Below are positions 53,252 to 62,890 of a DNA stretch of 64,000 nucleotides, one piece after another. The stretch is from contig DXHL01000019.1 of assembly GCA_019113395.1 (NCBI GenBank), positions 1-64,000 of the forward strand. Reading direction: 5' to 3'. How positions within the stretch are numbered: the first letter of the stretch is position 1; every line of letters begins with the position of its first letter. The translations under genes and the position numbers were made by a program. Under the pieces are notes generated by a model. The model worked only from the letters and a program-made list of their open reading frames with translations, did not search any database and was not told where the DNA came from. The DNA is from Candidatus Rikenella faecigallinarum. GTDB lineage: Bacteria > Bacteroidota > Bacteroidia > Bacteroidales > Rikenellaceae.

Positions 53252-54132
53252 TCCGACGGCGAACGGAGCTGGCGGTCAATCAGAATCCCTTTGAAGAAAC
53301 GCTCGGCCACCAATAATCCCTCGGGTTTTGACCGCGGATAAGCCACCATGAAGTACCACACCGTGTGCCCGTACTGCGCCATCAGGGCCCGAAACTCAAA
53401 GGCTTCGACCCCCAACAGATAACTCCCCGAGAGGCTCCGCGCCTCGATATTGGGGATGGAGTAGTCGTTGCGGAAAAACTCGAACCCTTGCAGCCCGTTC
53501 TCCTGCAACATGGTTTGGAGAATCTGACGCGTCGCCATATCGCGGTCTACCCCGAAGTCGGGTTCATAATCGATGCGGCTGGCCGTGACGCTCACCGTCC
53601 CGGGCTCGGCCCACCGACGGCTCACCGCCCCCAGTACCACCTGTCGCTGGAGTGAATCGCCCGTCAGGCGGTCATTTTCGCGTTGCAGGGTATCGACTGT
53701 AAAGGCACTCTCCTTCTCCAGCGGAAACGGGAACTTCACGGTAGCCCCCAAGTCTTCGTAGTAGCTCACCTGCCACGCCTTGTTGAGCAGCGCCTTAATC
53801 GAGGCACTGCGGTTGTAGCGTTGCCAACCCCAGTAGCCGCCTATCCCCAGCACCGTCACCACCACGGCAATACCCAGTGCCACCAGGGCCCTCCGTGCCG
53901 CACGCCCCCGTACAATCGCCCGTCCGATGCGCCGCTGTTCGCGCACCCCTTTGAGCGCCGTCTCGCTCACCGCCACCTCGCTCAGGTAAGCCGCAAAATC
54001 CTGCCCCGGATGACGCTTGCTCCACTCGGGATAGCTGTTGGCCATCTTGCGCTTGCACTCCGGGCAGAAAACCATGTACTGCGACTTGATTTCCACCAGT
54101 TTCCCACACTGACTACACGAAATATAATGCAT
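53236..54132 (-). CDS. Zinc-ribbon single-span membrane protein
   Basis: A 298-residue protein of unknown function. The N-terminus is a zinc ribbon with C6, C9, C23 and C26. A basic Arg-rich helix leads to a TM segment at about 83-102, so the ribbon is cytoplasmic and residues 110-298 are outside. The outer domain is mixed alpha/beta (VKFPFPLEKESAF, VRQIL-like helix, YSIPNIEARSL, YFMVAYPRSKPEG) and resembles small lipid- or protein-binding domains only loosely. It lies just downstream of tsaB on the same strand. Confidence 0.75.
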   Translation of the reverse strand: MHYISCSQCGKLVEIKSQYMVFCPECKRKMANSYPEWSKRHPGQDFAAYLSEVAVSETALKGVREQRRIGRAIVRGRAARRALVALGIAVVVTVLGIGGYWGWQRYNRSASIKALLNKAWQVSYYEDLGATVKFPFPLEKESAFTVDTLQRENDRLTGDSLQRQVVLGAVSRRWAEPGTVSVTASRIDYEPDFGVDRDMATRQILQTMLQENGLQGFEFFRNDYSIPNIEARSLSGSYLLGVEAFEFRALMAQYGHTVWYFMVAYPRSKPEGLLVAERFFKGILIDRQLRSPSDYKAE

Positions 54133-54165
54133 GGTTTGAAAAGCTAAAACGTGGAGAGAGAGGAA

Positions 54166-54891
54166 TTACGCCTTGGGTGCAGCCGCCAGCGGATTGCGTT
54201 TGCTGCGGGTGACCACAAAGTCTTTCAGATAGAAAGGCTCATAGTAGGCCGTATCGACAAACTCACCGGCCTGATAAGCCGCTTCGGCCAGCGTCACCAG
54301 TCCTCGTGCCGACGAGGCGATACGCGCCAGTTTGGCCTGCGGCAGCAGGTCGGCGCACTTCTGGGCCCCGTTGCCGAAGACCAGCAGTTCCCGCCCCGCC
54401 GCAAAGACATCGGCAAAGCTGTCGGCGGTCAGGATATGTGCCTGCGTTTCGTTCACAGCCGTGAGTTTCGTGTCGAACAGCCGGGTGTAGACCTCCATCC
54501 GTCGTGCATCAATCATCGGTGCCAGCAGGGCCGTTTCGGGGTTGTCAAGGTCGATAATCCCGGCCTCGTACTCCTCCATCGCAATGTTGGCCAACGCCTT
54601 GAGCGAGTCCACCGCAATGAGCGGTTTGCCCAGCGCATAGCAAAGCCCCTTGGCCGTCGAGACCCCGATGCGCAGCCCCGTATAGGAGCCCGGTCCGCCA
54701 CCGACAGCCACCGCATCCAGTTCGTCGGCATCGAGGTCATTTTCGCGCAACACCTCGTCGATATAGACCCCGAGGTTGTTGGCATACGCGCGTCCGCCGC
54801 CGCTCTCGCGCAGCGAAATCATCACGCCGTCCTGCGCCAGTGCCACGGAGCAGACCTCCGTTCCCGTTTCGATGGATAGTATTCGTGCCAT
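54166..54891 (-). CDS. tsaB: tRNA threonylcarbamoyladenosine synthesis protein TsaB
   Basis: A 241-residue ASKHA-fold protein that partners TsaD and TsaE in making the t6A37 modification of ANN-decoding tRNAs. Family motifs: ILSIETGTEVCSVAL, GGGPGSYTGLRIGVSTAKGLCYALG and IDARRMEVYTRLFD. It lacks the metal-binding histidines of TsaD, as TsaB should. It sits downstream of the MacA-like adaptor gene and upstream of the zinc-ribbon gene on the same strand. Confidence 0.93.
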   Translation of the reverse strand: MARILSIETGTEVCSVALAQDGVMISLRESGGGRAYANNLGVYIDEVLRENDLDADELDAVAVGGGPGSYTGLRIGVSTAKGLCYALGKPLIAVDSLKALANIAMEEYEAGIIDLDNPETALLAPMIDARRMEVYTRLFDTKLTAVNETQAHILTADSFADVFAAGRELLVFGNGAQKCADLLPQAKLARIASSARGLVTLAEAAYQAGEFVDTAYYEPFYLKDFVVTRSKRNPLAAAPKA

Positions 54892-54957
54892 AGTCTTGTC
54901 TTCGTCTCTCTCTGCTAAAAAATCGTCATGGAATAAAAAAGAGGGGTACGCGCAGGA

Positions 54958-56235
54958 TTATTCCGCCTGCACAACCGCCTTGGTAAGCGATGCCACCGGC
55001 TCTACGCGCTGTCCGTTGGTGAGCCGTTTCGAAATCACCGTAAAGGGTGCCGTCACCACCTGAACCGTCGTATCCAGCCCCTCGCCCGACACCTCGATAT
55101 ACTGTTTGTCCTGAATACCGGTCTTCACGGGCAGCATCCGCACCATCGAGCTGTCGGTACGGTAGGCGAAGACCACCTCCTTGTTGGCCAGTCCCGGGCG
55201 GGTGGTGACAGCCTGTATCGGCACGGAGAGCGCCCGACGCGTATCGGTCTGGATGTCCACCGTGGCCGACATACCGGGTCGGAAGGGTGAGAAGCGGTTC
55301 CCTTCGGCATCATCCCGCACCAAATCGGCATACGACTCGGGCAGGATATAAATCCGTACTTCGAAATTGGTCACCTGGTCCGACGAAGTGGTCGTGGTGG
55401 TTCCCGTCGTTCCGCTGGCCGTGTTGGCAATGCGGGTCACCACCCCTCGGAACTGCCGCCCCAGGTAGGCATCCACCTCGATGGTGGCCGTGTCGCCCAG
55501 CTGCACCCGCACGATGTCATTCTCGTTCACATCGGCCCGTACCTCCATCTGCGAGAGGTCGGCAATGCGGAGCATCTCGGTCCCGGCCATCGTCGCCGTC
55601 CCCACAACGCGCTCGCCCAACTCCACGTCGAGTTTCGAGATAGTCCCCTCGCTCGGCGCATAGATGGTCGTTTTGTCGAGATTTTCCTCGGCCTCCTTGA
55701 GCGAAGCCTCGGCACTGCGAATATTGAACTCGGCCGTCCGCACCTGAGCCTGAAGGCTGTGGTACTGCGCCTCGGCACTCTGATAGTCGGCCTCCGAAAT
55801 GGCTTTCTGTTCAAAGAGCTGTTTCTGCCGCCGGTAGGTCTGCTCGGCCAGCACCAGTTGCGAACGGGTCTGCTCCAACTGGGCTTTCGACGAATTCAGC
55901 GTCGCCTCGGCCCGCTCCTGCATCGACTGATAGGTATCGGGCTTGATTTTGAGCAGCAGCATCCCCTTTTCGACCTGCTGTCCCTCTTCGATGTTCAACT
56001 CGACGATTTCGCCCGACACATCGGGTGAAATCTTCACCTCTGTGACCGGCTGCACCCGTCCGTTGGCCGACACCAATTCGACAATCGTCCGCACGGCAGG
56101 ACGCTCCAGGGTCACCTGTTCCAACGGTTCGGGCCACAGAATGCCTGTGCTTTTGCCCACCACCAGCAACACTATCACCAGCACCACACTGCCCCAAATC
56201 AACAGTCTGCGTCTCTTTTTATTCTTTTTAGCCAT
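54958..56235 (-). CDS. HlyD/MacA-like periplasmic adaptor
   Basis: A 425-residue membrane-fusion protein. A Lys/Arg-rich start, a TM anchor at about 11-30, a lipoyl half (VKISPDVSGEIVELNIEEGQQVEKG), a long helical hairpin (about 95-170), the second lipoyl half (TIYAPSEGTISKLDVELGERVVG) and beta-barrel domains with FRPGMSATVDI. This is the MacA plan. The TolC-type gene is directly upstream in the same operon, but no MacB-type ABC permease follows; tsaB does. The pump engine must be elsewhere. The start ATG 56235 is preferred because MAKKNKKRRR directly precedes the anchor. Confidence 0.88.
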   Translation of the reverse strand: MAKKNKKRRRLLIWGSVVLVIVLLVVGKSTGILWPEPLEQVTLERPAVRTIVELVSANGRVQPVTEVKISPDVSGEIVELNIEEGQQVEKGMLLLKIKPDTYQSMQERAEATLNSSKAQLEQTRSQLVLAEQTYRRQKQLFEQKAISEADYQSAEAQYHSLQAQVRTAEFNIRSAEASLKEAEENLDKTTIYAPSEGTISKLDVELGERVVGTATMAGTEMLRIADLSQMEVRADVNENDIVRVQLGDTATIEVDAYLGRQFRGVVTRIANTASGTTGTTTTTSSDQVTNFEVRIYILPESYADLVRDDAEGNRFSPFRPGMSATVDIQTDTRRALSVPIQAVTTRPGLANKEVVFAYRTDSSMVRMLPVKTGIQDKQYIEVSGEGLDTTVQVVTAPFTVISKRLTNGQRVEPVASLTKAVVQAE

Positions 56236-56298
56236 ATAGCGTAATCGGTTACAATTTGCTTCTTTCTGAGGTGCCTCACAGAGCGGCATCCCCCGTAC

Positions 56299-57678
56299 CT
56301 ACAACGTAATCTCCACCCCGCGGTAGAAATCCAGAATCTTCATCTTGAAGATATATTCATACCGTGCCTGCAACATCAGCGACTGAGCCGCCAGGAGGTT
56401 GTTTTTGGCCACATTGTAGTCCACGGCCGTTGCCCCGCCCGCATTGAATTTCTGTTCGGTGTTTCGGAACGACTCTTCGTTGGAGACCACACTGCTCTGT
56501 GCCGAGCGATAGCGTTCCCAGGCACCCGACGCATCGGTCCAAGCCTGTTGAATATCCTTGTAGAGTTGGTTTTCGGCCTGTTGGACATTGAGTGCGGCAT
56601 TGCGCAGCGCGATTTTGGCCTTGTGAACATCGTTACGGACCGACAATCCCCCGAAAATAGGTACCGAAAGGCTGAACTGTAACGCCGACGAGGCGTTGTC
56701 GTCTAACTGTTCGAAGAAGGGGTATTTCGTATAGTAGGGCAACCCGTCGGGGCCCAACTGAGGTTTCATGCGGGCATTCGACCAACTGCTGCCGTAGCTC
56801 GCTCCGAACGACAGGGTCGGATAGTATCGCGCCCGTGCCAGGGAGACATCCTGTTCAGCCACCTTCTGTTGCCACTTCACCACTTCGATACGGGGCATCC
56901 CGAGGGCTGCATCATAGATTTCACCCACGCTGGACAACTCATGGCCGTCGAGCGCCCCCGCCAGAGTGGCACTGTCCGGAACTTCGACCGCGAAATCCGG
57001 CACATCGCGCAATTCGAGCAGCTGGGTCAGGGTCAGCAGGGCGTTCATCTGCTGGTTGCGGTAATTGACCAGGTTGTACCGCTCCATGGCCAGCTGCGAC
57101 TCCAACTCCAGCCGGTCACCAATGGGCAATGACCCCGCCTCGACCAGTTTGGCGGTTCGTTCGATTTGACTTTCGAGGGTCGTGATTTGCGACTCCGAAA
57201 CGAGCAGTTGTTCCCGATTATACAACACCTGCAGATAGGCCCCTGCCACAGCCACCGCTATCTCATCCTTAATGCGCTCCACATCCTGCACCGAGGCCAG
57301 CAGGCTGAACTCCGTTCGCCGCAGCTGGTGCATCTTCTGCATCCCCGCAAAAAGAGTCGTGCTCAGCGAGACGCTTCCGCTGGCGTTGTGGACGCTTTCA
57401 CCCATGACGTAATTATAGGTCGTCGGGTCGAGCGAGCGGCCGAACGAGACGTTGTACCCCACTCCCGCATTGAGGTTCGGGAGGTAGTTCAATTTACTCT
57501 GTGTACTCTCGATACGGGCATTCTCGACCGTATTCAGGCCCTGTTTCACCTGGATATTGTGTTCGACAGCGTATCGGATACAGCGTTCGATGCTCCACGT
57601 TTCGTCTGCCTGCAACGGAGCGGTCGCCGCCACGCACAGCAGCGAGATACATCCGATAATCGAGGCTGGTTTCATCAT
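56299..57678 (-). CDS. TolC-family outer-membrane protein
   Basis: A 459-residue TolC-superfamily channel with a cleavable signal peptide (about 1-24) and no lipobox at the usual place. The helical and strand repeats show in IERCIRYAVEHNIQVKQGLNTVENARIES and its second copy (NVQQAENQLYKDIQQAWTDA), with SYGSSWSNARM-type beta segments. First gene of the TolC-adaptor pair; the weak box TACCTTGT upstream on the - strand may be its promoter. Confidence 0.88.
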   Translation of the reverse strand: MMKPASIIGCISLLCVAATAPLQADETWSIERCIRYAVEHNIQVKQGLNTVENARIESTQSKLNYLPNLNAGVGYNVSFGRSLDPTTYNYVMGESVHNASGSVSLSTTLFAGMQKMHQLRRTEFSLLASVQDVERIKDEIAVAVAGAYLQVLYNREQLLVSESQITTLESQIERTAKLVEAGSLPIGDRLELESQLAMERYNLVNYRNQQMNALLTLTQLLELRDVPDFAVEVPDSATLAGALDGHELSSVGEIYDAALGMPRIEVVKWQQKVAEQDVSLARARYYPTLSFGASYGSSWSNARMKPQLGPDGLPYYTKYPFFEQLDDNASSALQFSLSVPIFGGLSVRNDVHKAKIALRNAALNVQQAENQLYKDIQQAWTDASGAWERYRSAQSSVVSNEESFRNTEQKFNAGGATAVDYNVAKNNLLAAQSLMLQARYEYIFKMKILDFYRGVEITL

Positions 57679-57767
57679 ACTTTCGGATATAGAGGCCACA
57701 AGGTACGAAAATTATTCGGTTTGGGCATGGTTATCCTTGCGGAAAGGAGTTTTTCGGAGCGAGTATT

Positions 57768-58805
57768 TTACTGTCCGAGCATCTGCGCGATACTGCGTCC
57801 TGCGGGCCACCGTTTGCCGTACTGGAGCGCCCGCCACAGCAGCCAGGGAAGGGCCAGCCCCGCCGCCGCGCTGAGCGGCACCCCTATCCACGGGGAGAGG
57901 TGGCCGTAGTCATACATGACAACGCGCAGAGCCGACTGCGGGAACCACGAGAAGAGGAAAATGGCATACGTGGCCCCGTCCAGCGGAGCGAGGAAGGTTT
58001 TCCCGCTCTGCAGATAGGTGTGGCCGAGCGAGAGGGCAAAGAGAATCCCGCTCACGGCGATGAGCATACTCCACAAGGCGCCATGGGGCGCCATTCCAAA
58101 TCCGCCGGCCAACACCGAGGTAATGCCCCAGCCGAGCGTGGTCCAGGGGGCACCGAAGTAGAGGTTACGGTCAATTTCGTCCTGATAGGTGCAGTATGCC
58201 ATGCCGAGCACGAAATAGAAGGCGAACTTCACAACTCCGCCGAGGTTGAGCCACTGCACTCCGCCGAGGGGGTTCCACAGCGCCAGTACCGCAGCCGCCA
58301 CGACCCATCCCCACAGCGGGACACGTCCTCCGAGCCCCATGCGGGCCAACCCTTTGGCCAGCAACACCGTTCCAACCAACAGAATAAAGATTGTCGGCAG
58401 GAACCAGTAGTAGACAATAACGTTTCGGGCGGGCACCAGCAGCATCTCGAAGTAGGCTCCCCAGGAGAGGGCAACAGGTTTGACGGCCCAGTGGCTGAGC
58501 CACACTTTGGGCAGGAAGACGAGGGTGCTAATCAGCAGATAAGGGACCAGGAGGCGTCGAACTTTTGTATCCAGGAAACCGCTCTTTCCACCAAACCGAA
58601 TTTCGGCCAACGGGCAGACACCCTGCGGTGCCGGCGGAGCCGTATAGCGCAACAGGTAGCCCGAAAGAAAGACCCACAAGGGCATGTGGAAACTGTAAAT
58701 CCACTGATAGAGCAGGTTATGGTGTCCGTCGGTGGGAAAGGCGTGGCCGACCACGACCAGCACGATACCGAAGGCCTGAAGAAAACTGATATATGGGTTT
58801 CGCAT
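57768..58805 (-). CDS. Acyltransferase 3 family membrane protein
   Basis: A 345-residue polytopic protein with about ten TM helices. The N-terminus has the family motif: FLQAFGIVLVVVGHAFP, with the catalytic-type His, then YSFHMPLWVFLSGYL. Such enzymes O-acetylate or succinylate surface polysaccharides, using an acyl group delivered across the inner membrane. The target is not predictable. It is monocistronic with a near-consensus promoter. Confidence 0.88.
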   Translation of the reverse strand: MRNPYISFLQAFGIVLVVVGHAFPTDGHHNLLYQWIYSFHMPLWVFLSGYLLRYTAPPAPQGVCPLAEIRFGGKSGFLDTKVRRLLVPYLLISTLVFLPKVWLSHWAVKPVALSWGAYFEMLLVPARNVIVYYWFLPTIFILLVGTVLLAKGLARMGLGGRVPLWGWVVAAAVLALWNPLGGVQWLNLGGVVKFAFYFVLGMAYCTYQDEIDRNLYFGAPWTTLGWGITSVLAGGFGMAPHGALWSMLIAVSGILFALSLGHTYLQSGKTFLAPLDGATYAIFLFSWFPQSALRVVMYDYGHLSPWIGVPLSAAAGLALPWLLWRALQYGKRWPAGRSIAQMLGQ

Positions 58806-58845
58806 ACGTTGGACGGAAGGGCTTTGAAGTCAAATCATTCGGGTG

Positions 58846-58853
58846 TAAAGGTA
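58846..58853 (-). promoter_or_regulatory. Near-consensus -7 box of the acyltransferase gene
   Basis: TACCTTTA on the - strand, seven of eight positions. The 354 bp between this gene and the next (58806-59159) hold only this box and the + strand box at 59051. Confidence 0.45.
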
Positions 58854-59050
58854 CGATATTTTGGAGCGGGGACAAGGGCCTGCCGCTCCGCTTCGACATG
58901 GGCTTTTGCGGTGCCGGTCAGTGGCATGGAGAGGACCGCGAGACCGAAATAACCGGCAGAGCCTGCCATCTGCAATAAAAAACGCACCGAAAAGAGGTCG
59001 CTTTTCAGGGGTTGCCGGCCGCGAAAGTGGCCCGACCCGGAAAATATCCC

Positions 59051-59058
59051 TATCTTTG
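59051..59058 (+). promoter_or_regulatory. -7 box of the Ig-like lipoprotein gene
   Basis: TATCTTTG, an exact TAnnTTTG match, giving a leader of about 95 nt before ATG 59160. Confidence 0.55.
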
Positions 59059-59159
59059 TAATTTTAGGGGAGTGGCGTGCCTCTCCGCAGTCGGCGAACA
59101 CTCCAGGCGGCAACTGTGCACAGCGCAGCCTGCCCTAATCCCCAAAACCTGCCAAACCT

Positions 59160-61259
59160 ATGCAATCCGTTCAACTTCGATATTGGATTTTTGCGGTACT
59201 GGTCAGTGCCGTGTTCGTTCAGTGTGCCTCGATAGCCCAGCCTCAGGGCGGCCCGCGCGACTCGCTGCCCCCGCTGATTGTCAGCACCACGCCCCAGCAA
59301 CGAGCCACCGACTTCAAGGGGAAACGCATCGTACTGAACTTCAACGAATACATCACCCTGCAGGACCAGCAGAAAGAGTTTGTGGTATCGCCGCCCGCAG
59401 CGGACAACAGCAAACCGACCCTGACGGTCAAGGGGCGTTCCATTCAGGTCGATTTCCAGAATCAGCCCGACAGCGCCACGACTTATCGGCTCGACTTCGG
59501 CAATGCCATTGCCGACAACAACGAGGGGAACCGCCTGGGCAACTATGCCTTTATCTTCTCGACCGGACCCCAACTCGACACCCTGATGATGAGCGGTCTG
59601 GTACGCGATGCCCAGACGCGGGACTCGGTCATCGGTGCAATGCTCTTCTTTTTCGATGCACGTCTGGACTCGCTGCCCGACCAGGACTCCACCCTTTTCA
59701 ACGCCCGTCCCGACGCCATCTTCCGCACGGACAGTTCCGGTCTCTTTCTGGCCGACATCCTGAAAGACAAGGATTACCGCGTCTATGCCATTCTGGACAA
59801 AAACGGCAACCAACGCTACGAATCTGGTTCGGACTATGTGGCGATGCTCGACACGACCTACAACCCGACACGGATGCCCGATTTCGACATGTGGATAGAG
59901 CCGGCCAGCGGCAAACGCGGTCCCAGACGGCAAATCGACCCGCCGCAGCTGCTGTTCGACCTCTTCATGGAGGAGCCCATCCGCCGGCAGACCATTTTGG
60001 GGAGCAGCCGCCCCGAACGACAGAAACTGGAAATCGTTTTCAACTCGATAGAACAGGCTCAAATCGTGTCGTTTGCCCCTGTGGGGTTGGATTCGACGTG
60101 GTTTCGGCGCGAAAACGGCATCAAAGGCGATACCGTTTGGTACTGGATAGCTCCGCCGACGCAGGAAGAGGCGGCGGCGTTGCAGGATACCATTCGGGTG
60201 AACATCAGCTACATGACGCAGGACAGCCTGTGGCAGCCGCAGGTCAAGAGCGAGTTGCTGACCTTCACCCATCGGATAGTGGACCCGACGGCTCGTCGTC
60301 GGCCGACGACGGCCGCCGCCGACAGTATCCGACAGGCCAGGGAGGCCAAGCGGAAGGCCAAACGAGCCGCGCGATTGCAGAAAAAGTGGATTCGGATGGC
60401 GCGTAAAATCAGCCGTCGCCGCGGCGACCCCAAACGGACGGATGCGGAGTTGCTGGCCGACACAACGCTCTTCAAACAGGTAGACGTGGACACCACACAG
60501 ACCGAACGCCCCAATCGCGACGAATCGATACCTCAGAAAAATCCCTTCTCGTTTAACGTGAAGGCAGCCAACCCGCTGAACCCCGAGAACCACATTCGAC
60601 TGGAGTTCGACTACCCGTTGCGGTCGGTGGATGTGTCACGCATACAGCTGACGAAGGTTTCCGAGGGGCAGTCGGCGCTGCCGAGCCGCGACCGACAGAC
60701 GGTCACGGCGGCTGAGCCGAGCGAGAAGCTGCACACGCCGGAGCCCTTTACCGTCGAGGTGGACAGCATAACCCGTCGGGCGGTAACCATCCGCGCCAAC
60801 TGGAAGGCCGACGACGAGTACAACCTGTTGATTCCGGACAGCGTCTTTCGGAACATTGCCTTTCAAGCCAACGACACGTTGGAATCGACCTTCAAGGTGG
60901 CCGATTCGAGCAAGTTCGGCATTGTGATTTTGGATTTGCAGGCCGGGACGGGAAACTCCGACTATGAATACATTCTGGAGCTGCAAACCACCGGCGGGAA
61001 GACTGTCCAGCGCATCAAACACGCCGTGGCGGGAGAGAGCTATCGCCTGCGCTATCTGCCGGCAGGCACCTACTGGCTGCGGGTGACCGAAGACCGCAAC
61101 CGCAACGGAGAGTGGGACACCGGAGACCTGGTGAAACGCCGTCAGGCCGAGCGCATCCGCCTGTGGGAACACCCGCTGAACGGGCGTGACATTCTGGCCA
61201 AAGAGAACTGGGATGTGGGAGTGGTGGTGGACCTGACGGAGCTTTTCTCACAACCTTAA
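59160..61259 (+). CDS. Lipoprotein with N-terminal Ig-like (Big_5) domain
   Basis: A 699-residue exported protein with a lipobox-like FVQC at 19-22. Residues 30-140 form a bacterial Ig-like domain of the SbsA/Big_5 type (PPLIVSTTPQQRATDFKGKRIVLNFNEYI and YAFIFSTGP). A carboxypeptidase-regulatory-like segment follows (SGLVRDAQTRDSVIGAMLFFFD). The middle has a basic Arg/Lys-rich stretch at about 385-435, and the end repeats a fold with YWLRVTEDRNRNGEWDTGDL. Single-copy proteins of this plan are common in Bacteroidetes; their role is not established to my knowledge. The barrel gene follows after 25 bp. Confidence 0.8.
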   Translation: MQSVQLRYWIFAVLVSAVFVQCASIAQPQGGPRDSLPPLIVSTTPQQRATDFKGKRIVLNFNEYITLQDQQKEFVVSPPAADNSKPTLTVKGRSIQVDFQNQPDSATTYRLDFGNAIADNNEGNRLGNYAFIFSTGPQLDTLMMSGLVRDAQTRDSVIGAMLFFFDARLDSLPDQDSTLFNARPDAIFRTDSSGLFLADILKDKDYRVYAILDKNGNQRYESGSDYVAMLDTTYNPTRMPDFDMWIEPASGKRGPRRQIDPPQLLFDLFMEEPIRRQTILGSSRPERQKLEIVFNSIEQAQIVSFAPVGLDSTWFRRENGIKGDTVWYWIAPPTQEEAAALQDTIRVNISYMTQDSLWQPQVKSELLTFTHRIVDPTARRRPTTAAADSIRQAREAKRKAKRAARLQKKWIRMARKISRRRGDPKRTDAELLADTTLFKQVDVDTTQTERPNRDESIPQKNPFSFNVKAANPLNPENHIRLEFDYPLRSVDVSRIQLTKVSEGQSALPSRDRQTVTAAEPSEKLHTPEPFTVEVDSITRRAVTIRANWKADDEYNLLIPDSVFRNIAFQANDTLESTFKVADSSKFGIVILDLQAGTGNSDYEYILELQTTGGKTVQRIKHAVAGESYRLRYLPAGTYWLRVTEDRNRNGEWDTGDLVKRRQAERIRLWEHPLNGRDILAKENWDVGVVVDLTELFSQP

Positions 61260-61284
61260 CACCAACCTCAAACGCAACGTGACC

Positions 61285-62037
61285 ATGACGATACGACGGA
61301 TTTTTCAGGCGGCATTGGCTCTGACGGGATGTATCCTGTCGGCCGGGAGGGTTTGCGCCCAGGAGCGCGGTGTACCCTCGGCCACGCTCAGCGCGGCCTG
61401 GGCGCCCGTGAAGGTCGAACACTACATCGGGCTGAGGGGCGGTTATGCCATGGGGACGGCACGCTTCGAACCCACACGCCGAACAGCACTCAAACAGGGA
61501 CTGATGCTCGGCGGGCTGGTCTACAAGTTCGACGTTCCGGCACAGAAATATGTCGGCTGCATCGAGGCCGACATCAACTGGTCGCAGCGCGGATACCGCG
61601 TGTACGAATCGTTTGAGTCCGACAACGTCTACGAACGCAAGTGGAATACGATTGAGATACCGATACTCTGGCAGCCCTACCTGCCGCTGAGCAAGGGAGG
61701 GACGCGATTCTACCTGAGTGCCGGCCCCTACTTCAGCTATGCGTTCAGTTCCGACTACCGCGAATACAACGAGGCGACAGGGGAGGTCTACGGCCAGGGG
61801 AAGTATGAGTATGACCCCATGCGCGACAACCGCTGGGAGTACGGCATCACGTTCGGTGCTGGGATGCTGTTTGCCATCAAACGTTTCTCCGTCTCGGCCG
61901 AGTTCCGCTACAACATAGGCCTCTCGGATGTCTTCAAAGGGGTCACCAAATACGAAGGAAACCCCTTCCGTTCCCCGGCCGACCAGATGGCCATCACGCT
62001 CGGGGTGAACTACAAAATTCGGATGATTAAGGATTAA
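61285..62037 (+). CDS. PorT-family outer-membrane beta-barrel protein
   Basis: A 250-residue protein with a signal peptide (about 1-25, ending VCAQ) and an eight-strand-type barrel pattern of alternating hydrophobic residues: IGLRGGYAMGTARFEP, WNTIEIPILWQPYL, FYLSAGPYFSYAFSS and FSVSAEFRYNIGLSDVF, ending in ITLGVNYKIRMIKD. It is typical of PorT/outer-membrane-insertion barrel annotations in Bacteroidetes; function unknown. The start is ATG 61285, since the GTG at 61279 adds only two residues. Confidence 0.8.
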   Translation: MTIRRIFQAALALTGCILSAGRVCAQERGVPSATLSAAWAPVKVEHYIGLRGGYAMGTARFEPTRRTALKQGLMLGGLVYKFDVPAQKYVGCIEADINWSQRGYRVYESFESDNVYERKWNTIEIPILWQPYLPLSKGGTRFYLSAGPYFSYAFSSDYREYNEATGEVYGQGKYEYDPMRDNRWEYGITFGAGMLFAIKRFSVSAEFRYNIGLSDVFKGVTKYEGNPFRSPADQMAITLGVNYKIRMIKD

Positions 62038-62107
62038 CCTGCGCTTGGCGGGAGAGCGCATATCTTGCCCTCTTCGCCCCACCTCTTATTGCCCTCGCTT
62101 CGACCCT

Positions 62108-62809
62108 ATGCCGCATAAAAAGACCGAACACCGCTCCATCAAAGAGTGGGATGAAGCCGACCGACCCCGCGAAAAACTGATGCACTGCGGGGCAGCTGCC
62201 CTGACCGATGCCGAACTCCTGGCCGTGCTTATCGGGTCGGGGACGGTCGAACATTCGGCCGTCGAAATCGGTCATCTGCTGTTGGAGTCTGTGAACGGCA
62301 GCCTCGTAGAGTTGGGGCGCAAACCGCTGTCGGAGCTGCAGACGTTCAACGGCATCGGGTTGGCACGGGGCGTTAGCATTGCGGCGGCGCTCGAACTGGG
62401 TCGGCGCCGCCGCGCGGCCGACCTGCCCGTCCCCGAACACATCAGCGGCAGCACGGATATTGTCACGCTCTTTCAACCGCTCCTGGCCGACCTGCCCCAC
62501 GAAGAGGTATGGATACTGCTGCTGGCCCGTTCGAAACGGATTATCGAGCGGTTCCGCGTCAGCCAGGGAGGCATTGAAGCAACCGTCATCGACCCGCGCA
62601 TCATCATCCGCCGGGCGTTGGACCGCAATGCCTCGGGCATCGTGTTGGTGCACAACCACCCGTCGGGCGATGCCCGCCCCAGCGAGCAGGATATGCTGAA
62701 CACACAAAAGGTGCGGCTGGCGGCCTCCTATTTCGACATACGCCTGCTGGACCACGTGATAATTGCCGAGAGCGACACCTTCAGTTTTGCCGAGCACGGG
62801 CTGCTCTAA
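62108..62809 (+). CDS. radC: RadC-family JAMM-domain protein
   Basis: A 233-residue protein of the RadC family. The N-terminus has the UPF0758 helix-hairpin-helix-like part (IKEWDEADRPREKLMHCGAAALTDAELLAVLIGSG). The C-terminal JAB/JAMM domain has a full metal site: HNHPSGDARPSEQD. RadC was named for DNA repair, but that role is disputed and the substrate of the JAMM site is unknown. It is read from the same strand as the barrel gene 70 bp upstream. The start is ATG 62108; an earlier frame start overlaps non-coding sequence. Confidence 0.9.
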   Translation: MPHKKTEHRSIKEWDEADRPREKLMHCGAAALTDAELLAVLIGSGTVEHSAVEIGHLLLESVNGSLVELGRKPLSELQTFNGIGLARGVSIAAALELGRRRRAADLPVPEHISGSTDIVTLFQPLLADLPHEEVWILLLARSKRIIERFRVSQGGIEATVIDPRIIIRRALDRNASGIVLVHNHPSGDARPSEQDMLNTQKVRLAASYFDIRLLDHVIIAESDTFSFAEHGLL

Positions 62810-62874
62810 CACTTATCCTCAGGCCTCTCCCACGCGACTGACGTAGCTTTTCGGCTCCTTTCCGCCAAAAATCC

Positions 62875-62882
62875 TACCTTTG
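62875..62882 (+). promoter_or_regulatory. -7 box of rnhA, directly at the start codon
   Basis: TACCTTTG ends 8 bases before the ATG at 62891, which leaves almost no leader. Confidence 0.55.
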
Positions 62883-62890
62883 TACCCTCC

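Noticed and set aside
58835-59113. A 92-codon - strand open frame between the acyltransferase and Ig-like genes
   Set aside because: It overlaps two promoter boxes and has no recognisable N-terminus or family motif.
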